29,570 nucleotides of DNA from JAFGJQ01 sp964586145 (lineage in GTDB: Bacteria > Planctomycetota > Phycisphaerae > UBA1845): assembly GCA_964586145.1 (NCBI GenBank), contig CAZPHH010000061.1, positions 1-29,570 of the forward strand. Direction: 5' to 3'. This document shows, one piece after another, positions 23,813 through 29,570 of this stretch. A program made the position numbers and the translations under genes. The notes beneath the pieces were generated by a model. That model searched no databases. It was not told where the DNA came from and was given only the letters and a program-made list of their open reading frames with translations. How positions within the stretch are numbered: the stretch's first letter is position 1; each line of letters starts with the position of its first letter.

Positions 23813-25900
23813 TCAAATCAACAGCACGACAACGCTTCCCGGCCCCAGTTCGACGGCCAGTAAACCCCCGCGGCGCCGCGGCGGTTTCTGTTGCGGGTTC
23901 GACGCGAACAGCAGTTCGATCGGTTCCCGCCGCGCGGGCAGCCCCGAGATGGCTGTCCGCCGGGCGGAGCGGAAGTCCGTGTTCGCCACAATGATCAGGC
24001 GTCGGCGTTTCCGCTCCACGTGAAAGCCGAGGGCCAGAATAAGCTTCCGGTTGGTGTCCACTTTCAGCGGGGTGTAATTCGACGCGGTTGCCAGATCGGC
24101 GGCGAACCGCGCTCGAACGGCCGCTGCGTCCGCCAGCAGCCGTACCATGCCGGGACCGCCCGGATTACTCCAGTGCAGCACGAACCGGTCAAAGAACGCC
24201 AGCCTGCCGTAGTACGGATCGTCGGGCTTCAGCGCATAGCGAGTGCGCGGTCCGGCGTCCAGCCCCAGGTTCATCGGCTGCCGTTCCAGCACCTCCAGGC
24301 CGGAGTTGATGAACGGCGCCGCGTTCGGCAGGAAGGGATTGACCGCCGCCGCCATGCGGGCCAGTCGCCGCCCTCCCGTGCGTGTGACGGAGCGGGGTGT
24401 GTCCGGCGTCTCCGCCGCAGCCCAGATGGGCAGCTTGGAGGCCGGCAGCACGTTTTCCACCAGATCGTGGAACCGGCCCTCGGCCGCCCGCGGCTGCATC
24501 CACCAGGCCGGTCCGATAATCATGTTGTAGCCGGCCTTGCGTGCCTCCGCGCTGTGGTCGATGCCCAACTCCTCCGCGATGAAGCCGAAGTCCGGGTCCA
24601 CGCGGCGCGCGGATTGGAGGATCATGCCCTCCAGGTCGTCCGGCAGGGCGTGCCCCATGTCGATGCGGGCGCCGTCCACGCCGAATCGCTGGTAGAAGGG
24701 CAGGATGCCGGCCAGTTGTTGCCACAGCTCCCGGTTCGGCTTGCGGCCGGCGTACCGGCTGGACTTCATGACCTCGCTGTAGAGGTAGGGGGGTTGGGCC
24801 TGCGGGTCGGGCAGGCATCGCTCGACGGCCGTCGGGTGGTCCCAGTAGTACCGCAGGAAGGTCACGTCAGACCAGGGCGGCTGGCGGTCGTTGACCACGT
24901 CGGAGAAGCCGGGCGGGGTGATGACGCCGAACTCGCGTGAGATCTCGGCGAGGAGGTTCTTCGGCGGGTGGGCCTTCATGAGTCGGGCGAAGCGGGCCCA
25001 GCGGTTCGGGTCGGTCACGTTTGGGGCAAAGCGGAACTTCGCCCGATGGGCCCGCATGGCGGGCAGGGCGTGAATGCGCGGCAGCTCCGCCGGCGGCGGG
25101 GTGAGGTAGTCTGCTCCTTCTACGTAGGGCTGCGCGTAGTTGCGTTCTTCTCGCCGGTCGATCCAGTAGAACCAGTCCGGGTGGTCGAGAATCCAGTCCG
25201 CGTCACGGGCGGCGGTTCGCGGGGCCAGGTCGATCAGCACGCGCATGCCCATTGCGTGAGCGGCCTCAACGAAGGCGCCGAACTCCAGATTCACATCGGC
25301 CGGGTCGTCGCCGAGCAGGCGGTCGTGCAGGCTGGGCTCCAGTTCGAAGAAGTTTTTCGCCGAGTACGGGCATCCGAGCTCACCCTTGCGATACAGATTG
25401 CTGTGCTTGACGACGGGCAGCATGTAGACGGCGGTGACGCCCATGCGCTTCAGCAGGGGCAGGATCAGGATGGATTTCAGGAAGGTGCCGGTCTCGGTGA
25501 AGCGACGGTCGGAGAGATCGCCGTCTCCGTCATGATCCCACGCGGTGGTCATGCGGGGAAAGAGCCCGTAGAAGCCGGCCGACCGCAGCCAGTCGCCGCC
25601 GCGCCGGTGCTGGTGCCCGTCGCGCACTCGTTCTCCCTTCTCCCGTACAACTCCGCGAATTCGCGAAAGGCTGCGTCCGCCCGTCTGGGTGTTGCCCCGC
25701 CGCGGCAGAATCTCCCGCTGGATGCAGTCCAGCAGAAACGCCCGCGGGTCCACCTCGCATTCCGCTTTGCCGACCCTCCGCACATCGGAGAACCCCCAGG
25801 CGTTCCACAGGGCGGGGACGCGGTATCGGAGTCGTCGAGCAGGGCGAGACTCCAGGCATCGTACGAGGCTGTCGAGGTAATCCGCACGTTTGTCTGCCAT
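23813..25900 (-). CDS. GH13 (alpha-amylase family) protein, GlgE-like variant
   Basis: The 695-residue protein has the GH13 (beta/alpha)8 barrel. The nucleophile is Asp414 (GARIDMGHALP), the acid/base Glu443 or Glu444 (FIAEELG), and the third acid Asp500 (AETPDTPR). Two usual His residues are missing: region I ends in Asp224-LAPRTA, without NH, and region IV is TPD instead of NHD. DLAPRTA...HPDWFYW and TPD recall maltosyltransferases of the GlgE branch, but GlgE's N-terminal domains are absent. DHDGDGDLSD (122-131) looks like an EF-hand-type calcium loop. The C-terminal strands (590-695) form a typical beta domain. No signal peptide is seen, so it is likely cytoplasmic, acting on alpha-glucan. 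The ATG has AAGGAAG upstream. Confidence 0.82.
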   Translation of the reverse strand: MADKRADYLDSLVRCLESRPARRLRYRVPALWNAWGFSDVRRVGKAECEVDPRAFLLDCIQREILPRRGNTQTGGRSLSRIRGVVREKGERVRDGHQHRRGGDWLRSAGFYGLFPRMTTAWDHDGDGDLSDRRFTETGTFLKSILILPLLKRMGVTAVYMLPVVKHSNLYRKGELGCPYSAKNFFELEPSLHDRLLGDDPADVNLEFGAFVEAAHAMGMRVLIDLAPRTAARDADWILDHPDWFYWIDRREERNYAQPYVEGADYLTPPPAELPRIHALPAMRAHRAKFRFAPNVTDPNRWARFARLMKAHPPKNLLAEISREFGVITPPGFSDVVNDRQPPWSDVTFLRYYWDHPTAVERCLPDPQAQPPYLYSEVMKSSRYAGRKPNRELWQQLAGILPFYQRFGVDGARIDMGHALPDDLEGMILQSARRVDPDFGFIAEELGIDHSAEARKAGYNMIIGPAWWMQPRAAEGRFHDLVENVLPASKLPIWAAAETPDTPRSVTRTGGRRLARMAAAVNPFLPNAAPFINSGLEVLERQPMNLGLDAGPRTRYALKPDDPYYGRLAFFDRFVLHWSNPGGPGMVRLLADAAAVRARFAADLATASNYTPLKVDTNRKLILALGFHVERKRRRLIIVANTDFRSARRTAISGLPARREPIELLFASNPQQKPPRRRGGLLAVELGPGSVVVLLI

Positions 25901-25980
25901 GTTCTTCCTTTCCAGGATGACTTCCGGTCAGAGCAGCATACACACGCAGGCACGCGATTCAACATTGCCGATGCGAACCG

Positions 25981-26009
25981 TAGACGCCGGCCGACGGGCC
26001 ATCTACAAT
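25981..26009 (+). promoter_or_regulatory. Candidate promoter for the M50 fusion gene
   Basis: TAGACG (25981-25986) and TACAAT (26004-26009) have a 17-nt spacer, matching sigma70 consensus at four and five of six positions. Transcription would begin about 17 nt before the ATG at 26033, a very short leader without a clear ribosome-binding site. It lies in the 132-nt divergent gap from the GH13 gene. Confidence 0.45.
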
Positions 26010-26032
26010 AGGCCCCTGCAACGGGGCTCGAT

Positions 26033-28465
26033 ATGGATATGGCTTTGCTTCTCGCTGAATACTCGACAAACTGGGTCTTCCTCATCCTCGCCGGCGTTGT
26101 TGCGGTCATTGTCTTTTCGTGGCCAGCGTACGTGAGACGTGTGCTGCAGGCGGCGGAAGCCTCGTGCCAAGGCGATGCCGAGCGCAGCCTTCGCCTTCAC
26201 ATGGAAGCGGCCCGATCGTGGAATCCGGCTGCGTTGCTTTCCCGAATTCTCAAGCCGGGCATTCTCGAGATGGGGATTGCGGGAGATCATCATCAGTTGG
26301 GTGAGTTGGATCAATCGCTTGCATGGCTGGGCCGCGCGCGTCGCAAGTCTCGTCTATCCTGGCTGCGGGGGGCCTTTTGTGGCAGCGCGGCGCGGATTCA
26401 CGCGCAACGGGGTGACCAGACGGCCGTCGAAGAGGAGATACGGAGCCTCCAAGGCGTTCTAACGGCCGATGCTTGTGCAGCCTCGAAGGTGTCGCTTTCT
26501 GAGGTGACTGCCAGCGCATACGCGGAACTGGGTTGCTTGGACCGGGCGGTTCAGGCCCTGGCATCCGCGCCGGCGACGGACTACGGACGGCCGGAGATGC
26601 GGTTCACTGCTTTGCAGACAGTGCTTTCACTTGCGTGGGATGATGCCTTCGTGAGCATCTTCCCTCCGTCGAGACCACATACGAATCAGAAGGATGCCCG
26701 CGAAGGCCTTTCCAGAATCCGGGCTGTTGCGGCTGACGTCGCCAAGCTTGGTTTCTTCGCCCGTCTGGCCACGCGCTTGATCGCAGCCGGGCGCTGGGAA
26801 GAGGCGCGATCCTACACAGCGGCGCTGGGCATGCCGCCGGAAGCGAGTCCGCCGCTGCGGGCGTTTGCCCTGGGGTTGCACGCGATGGAGGCGGGGCACA
26901 ACGGCGACCGCCACGTCGCGGAGGAGCGTTTGCGGGAACTCGAAACCCTCCGGCTTGCGCATCCGCGGCATCTGGTCCTGCTGAACGACTGTGATTACGT
27001 CGCGGCTATCGCCTGGCGCGAGCTTGACGGATTTGCAGCGGCTCTGGCCGCGCTCGACCGCACGCGTCTTGAAATCTGCTCCCCGCACGACCGGGCCGAG
27101 CGTCTGCACCTGCGTGCGGGAATCCTGGAATCTCTGGGACGCGCGGCGGAGGCGGATCAGGCCCGCCGGGAGTCCCTGGCCCTTTGCCCGCTCGCCTCAT
27201 GGAATCGTTCGCAGGACGATGCCGAGTCTTTGCCGGAGCAGGTTCGCGAGAATATCGCGACCGTCATGCATCGACTTCGCGCGGAGACTGCCGCCGCGAG
27301 TGCGGACAGCGTGGGTTCGTCGGTCGGCTGGGCGTCCGAGACGCCGGCACCCCGCGTAGCCTCAGCCGTGGGCCCGTGGGCCTGGGCGCTGGCCGTGTTT
27401 GCGTTCGTTCCGGTACTGGGGGCGGTTCCGGGTGTGGCCCTGCTGACGCTTGCGGCGTATCTGTTGTTTCGGCGACGGGCGTTGCCGCACGATCGGCGCG
27501 CCGGCATCGCCGGACTGGTTCTTGGATTGCTTTCGATGGGGTTTGCGGGGCTGTACGTGGGGCACTGGGCAGGTCTGTGGAAGCCGGCCGTGTCGTACCA
27601 GACGGACGTGGAAGAGTCGTCGGGATTGGCTGGAGCGTACGAAGCAGACGCCGACTTCGCAGACGAGGAAAGCTTCGAAGGCCGGCTCGCTGCGGAAGAA
27701 TACGAAGGCGTTTCGGCCAGTGGGAATGGTCCGAAGGTATCCATCACCTGGCCGGTCGGCATTCTCTATTTCGTCGTGTTGATCCTCAGCATCATGTTCC
27801 ACGAACTGGGCCACGCCCTATCCGCGTACTGGGCGGGCGACCCCACCGCCCGCGATTGCGGCCGGCTGTCCTTGAACCCCATCCGCCACCTGAGCCTGTT
27901 CGGCAGCTTCGTTGTGCCGCTGGTCCTGATCCTACTGCCGGGCGATGCGTTCATCGGCTGGGCCAAGCCCGTACCGGTGACGCCCGGCCGGATGCGGCGG
28001 CCGCGGCTGGGGCGGCTGGGCGTCTCGCTGGCCGGCGTCTCGGCGAATCTTATCCTGGCGTTTCTGGCCGCGAACGTGCTGGCCGCACTGCTGATTGTGT
28101 TGGGGCTGGTCTGGCCGGGTTTTGTGCCGATGGGAACGGTCATTCCGTTCACGCTTCCTCTCCTCATTGGTTTGCCGCACGAAACGGTCTGGGCCTACGT
28201 CGTCGAGGCGGCGAAAGCGACGGTCTTTGTGAACGTGTTCCTCGCCTGGTTCAACCTGCTGCCGGTTCCGCCCCTGGACGGCTACGGCGTGGTTCGGTCC
28301 ATCCTGCCGGCCGGGCTGGGTGGGAGGCTCGATCGAGCGGCCGGGTTCGGGACGGTGCTGCTGCTCGGCCTGATCGCACTGAATTGGCTGACCTATGTGC
28401 TGTTGCCCGCGATCGTAGCGGCACTTGTCCTGCTGCAGCTCGGGACCAAGATCGCCGGGTGGTGA
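26033..28465 (+). CDS. TPR-like / DUF4190-like membrane region / M50 site-2-type protease fusion
   Basis: The 810-residue protein begins with a membrane segment (12-30). A long helical repeat region follows (about 35-415), with TPR-like Ala-rich helix pairs. Next are two hydrophobic helices (448-478 and 491-511) with a DUF4190-like pattern, and an acidic stretch (524-560). The C-terminal part (570-810) is a multi-pass M50 metalloprotease with HELGH (590-594) and the third zinc ligand Asp749 in PPLDG. M50 enzymes cleave within membranes, often in stress or sporulation signalling. Here the repeats could recruit a substrate on the cytoplasmic side (inference). A second ATG six bases later is possible. 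It is convergent with the small membrane protein gene, 23 nt away. Confidence 0.85.
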   Translation: MDMALLLAEYSTNWVFLILAGVVAVIVFSWPAYVRRVLQAAEASCQGDAERSLRLHMEAARSWNPAALLSRILKPGILEMGIAGDHHQLGELDQSLAWLGRARRKSRLSWLRGAFCGSAARIHAQRGDQTAVEEEIRSLQGVLTADACAASKVSLSEVTASAYAELGCLDRAVQALASAPATDYGRPEMRFTALQTVLSLAWDDAFVSIFPPSRPHTNQKDAREGLSRIRAVAADVAKLGFFARLATRLIAAGRWEEARSYTAALGMPPEASPPLRAFALGLHAMEAGHNGDRHVAEERLRELETLRLAHPRHLVLLNDCDYVAAIAWRELDGFAAALAALDRTRLEICSPHDRAERLHLRAGILESLGRAAEADQARRESLALCPLASWNRSQDDAESLPEQVRENIATVMHRLRAETAAASADSVGSSVGWASETPAPRVASAVGPWAWALAVFAFVPVLGAVPGVALLTLAAYLLFRRRALPHDRRAGIAGLVLGLLSMGFAGLYVGHWAGLWKPAVSYQTDVEESSGLAGAYEADADFADEESFEGRLAAEEYEGVSASGNGPKVSITWPVGILYFVVLILSIMFHELGHALSAYWAGDPTARDCGRLSLNPIRHLSLFGSFVVPLVLILLPGDAFIGWAKPVPVTPGRMRRPRLGRLGVSLAGVSANLILAFLAANVLAALLIVLGLVWPGFVPMGTVIPFTLPLLIGLPHETVWAYVVEAAKATVFVNVFLAWFNLLPVPPLDGYGVVRSILPAGLGGRLDRAAGFGTVLLLGLIALNWLTYVLLPAIVAALVLLQLGTKIAGW

Positions 28466-28488
28466 TGGCGAATCCGCCGGCGCGCGGG

Positions 28489-28941
28489 CTAGACGCCGAA
28501 GGGTTCGCCGCGGCTGATGATCAGCAGGGCGTGGACGAAGTTGATGATGAAGTACAGGGTGCTGGCGCCGGTCAGGAACACCACCACGGTGATGAATATG
28601 GTGACGAACGTGCTGCCGCGTATCATGGAGTCGCTGCGCATGGTGGCGATGATGTGCGGCCGGGCGAGGATGGCCATCGCAATCAGAACCGCCGCGATGG
28701 TCGGCCAGATCGAAATGGAGTGGACGAAGCTGTAAATCCAGGTCGCCCGGGACACCGGCTCGGAAAGCTGGCCCTTGCTGCCGTGGATGAAGTGGCCGCG
28801 CAGGTAGTATTCTCCCGCCTCGAATTTGCCGTTGCTGGCGTCGCCCTGGAGGTACCAGTACATCACCGTGTAGGCCGCGAAGTTCGCCAGCCCGATCACG
28901 ATGATCCACAGGAGCAGTTTGTTACGCGTTCGACGAGGCAT
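28489..28941 (-). CDS. Small three-helix membrane protein, unknown function
   Basis: The 150-residue product begins MPRRTRNK, a positive N-terminus, followed by hydrophobic segments at about 9-31, 72-93 and 112-143. A polar loop lies between the first two (32-70, with HGSKG). I do not recognise the family. The ATG at 28941 has no purine-rich ribosome-binding site: an 8-nt repeat array starts 9 nt upstream on the C/T-rich side. The frame continues open through the array to a GTG at 29028, so the true N-terminus is uncertain. The array may have displaced the original leader. Confidence 0.6.
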   Translation of the reverse strand: MPRRTRNKLLLWIIVIGLANFAAYTVMYWYLQGDASNGKFEAGEYYLRGHFIHGSKGQLSEPVSRATWIYSFVHSISIWPTIAAVLIAMAILARPHIIATMRSDSMIRGSTFVTIFITVVVFLTGASTLYFIINFVHALLIISRGEPFGV

Positions 28942-28949
28942 AGGAGTAG

Positions 28950-28993
28950 AGGGACCAAGGGACCGAGGGCTCAAGGGACCGAGGGAGCAGGGG
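28950..28993 (-). repeat. 8-nt tandem repeat array A (CCCTNGGT on the - strand)
   Basis: AGGG recurs on the + strand at 28950, 28958, 28966, 28974 and 28982, an exact 8-nt period. On the - strand the units read as CCCTTGGT, CCCTCGGT, CCCTTGAG and CCCTCGGT. It is the same unit as array B (29440-29570) but in opposite orientation. It lies between the small membrane protein start and the four-helix-bundle gene end. Confidence 0.85.
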
Positions 28994-29007
28994 GGGCGGA
29001 GCTTTCG

Positions 29008-29023
29008 GAAGCCGAATGGCTTC
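29008..29023 (-). terminator. Possible hairpin downstream of the four-helix-bundle gene
   Basis: GAAGCC and GGCTTC form a 6-bp stem with a 4-nt loop, 20 nt past the stop of the gene at 29044. No T-tract follows on the - strand, so termination is uncertain. Confidence 0.25.
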
Positions 29024-29043
29024 TGCACGTTGTGAATTCGTTT

Positions 29044-29424
29044 TCAACATTCTGGCCCGTCTCCCGGATCGCGGCGGAGGGATCGGATCAGCGCCTTGAG
29101 CATACGCTCGACCTCTGCCGCCAGTTGTAGCGCTTCATCCACTCTCTCGCGGCTTCCGTATTCGAGATCCCTGGCCAGCATGAGTTGGGTGTCCAACTCA
29201 GCCAGGGAACCAGACGTGACCAGGAGAAATCGCACGTAGTCTCGTCTGGAGCCGCGATTGTAACCTTCGGCAATGTTCGACACCACCGACACCGCCGCTC
29301 GCCGTAGTTGTCCGGTCAGTCCGAACTTTTCTGTGTCGGGGAACTGGCGCGTGATTCGGTACATCAGGAGGCTCAATGCGTACGCCTTCTGCCAGACCAC
29401 CAACTCCTTATGGGTTTTCAGCAT
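29044..29424 (-). CDS. Four-helix-bundle protein (S23/IVS-encoded family)
   Basis: The 126-residue protein matches the four-helix-bundle family named after proteins encoded by intervening sequences of 23S rRNA (PF05635/TIGR02436 type): ELVVWQKAYAL at the start, RITRQFPDTEKFGLTGQLRRA, then SVVSNIAEGYNRGS and RFLLVTSGSLAELDTQLMLARDL. Related proteins include Avd of diversity-generating retroelements, but no reverse transcriptase is visible here. They bind nucleic acid in some cases; the cellular role is generally unknown. The gene lies between two oppositely oriented 8-nt repeat arrays, which suggests a small mobile or repeat-associated unit (inference). Confidence 0.88.
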   Translation of the reverse strand: MLKTHKELVVWQKAYALSLLMYRITRQFPDTEKFGLTGQLRRAAVSVVSNIAEGYNRGSRRDYVRFLLVTSGSLAELDTQLMLARDLEYGSRERVDEALQLAAEVERMLKALIRSLRRDPGDGPEC

Positions 29425-29439
29425 GGCGACGCCCCCGCG

Positions 29440-29570
29440 CCCTCAACCCTCGATCCCTAGATCCCTTGGTCCCTCGATCCCTAGGTCCCTTGGTCCCTTG
29501 GTCCCTCGATCCCTAGGTCCCTAGGTCCCTTGGTCCCTCGATCCCTAGGTCCCTTGGTCCCTTGCTCCCT
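29440..29570 (+). repeat. 8-nt tandem repeat array B (CCCTNGRT)
   Basis: From 29447 the sequence is an uninterrupted series of 8-nt units, CCCTCGAT, CCCTAGAT, CCCTTGGT, CCCTAGGT and one CCCTTGCT, fifteen full units plus a partial one at the window edge. A 7-nt version (CCCTCAA) starts it at 29440. The array continues beyond the window. It lies immediately upstream of the four-helix-bundle gene in its transcription direction. On that strand it reads as purine-rich AGGG units. Confidence 0.95.

Noticed and set aside
27184..29130. 648-codon + strand frame overlapping the M50 gene end and beyond
   Set aside because: Out of frame with the protease motifs, Arg/Gly-rich, and it runs through unrelated genes.
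29273..29524. ORF encoding PRSLGP repeats across array B
   Set aside because: It is only a translation of the 8-nt repeats in one frame and runs antisense to the four-helix-bundle gene.
29440..29570. CRISPR array
   Set aside because: Units are 8 nt with no unique spacers and no cas genes; it is a simple tandem repeat.

Overview
The window is a GC-rich bacterial chromosome segment. Its mix of genes suggests an anaerobic or facultatively anaerobic member of the Planctomycetota or a related lineage. That placement is an inference from an MJ0042-type zinc-ribbon protein, a PilZ/CheB pair, a four-helix-bundle (S23/IVS-type) protein between short tandem repeats, and [FeFe]-hydrogenase maturases. 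No rRNA, tRNA or CRISPR array was seen.

Layout. (1) 1-969 has no convincing gene. It holds a 7-nt tandem repeat, a run of perfect inverted repeats (75-431) and an AT-rich palindrome (631-658). (2) 970-1207 is a candidate transcription-attenuation leader: a 50-codon peptide with a Leu/Val/Ile run, competing stems, and an intrinsic terminator just before ilvB. (3) 1260-12588 (+) is a nine-gene branched-chain amino-acid operon: ilvB, ilvN, ilvC, leuA, leuC, leuD, cimA, leuB, ilvD. With cimA present, isoleucine can be made from pyruvate and acetyl-CoA through citramalate, reusing LeuCD and LeuB, so threonine deaminase is not needed. Only the final transaminase is absent from the window. (4) 12621-13481 (-) is a lipoprotein-like DegP-family protease. 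(5) 13817-19746 (-) is hydE-hydG-aspA-hydF plus a LON-domain gene. Four-base overlaps join hydE/hydG and aspA/hydF, and two tandem Crp/Fnr-like palindromes lie upstream of hydE. No hydrogenase structural gene is present. (6) 19931-23619 holds a degenerate receiver protein (-), a zinc-ribbon protein (+) with a good sigma70-like promoter, and a pilZ-cheB pair (-). (7) 23813-25900 (-) is an unusual GH13 protein, divergent from 26033-28465 (+), a TPR-like/membrane/M50 metalloprotease fusion. (8) 28489-29570 holds a small membrane protein (-), then a four-helix-bundle gene (-) lying between two 8-nt tandem-repeat arrays in opposite orientation.

How they work together. The ilv/leu operon makes all three branched-chain amino acids from pyruvate, and the leader suggests supply is sensed through charging of Leu/Val/Ile tRNAs. 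The hyd operon would build the H-cluster of an [FeFe]-hydrogenase encoded elsewhere, perhaps under redox or anaerobic control. AspA may supply ammonium. The best candidates for something undescribed are the ilv leader, the hairpin-rich segment 75-431, the degenerate receiver with a Cys-rich tail, and the repeat-bounded four-helix-bundle gene.
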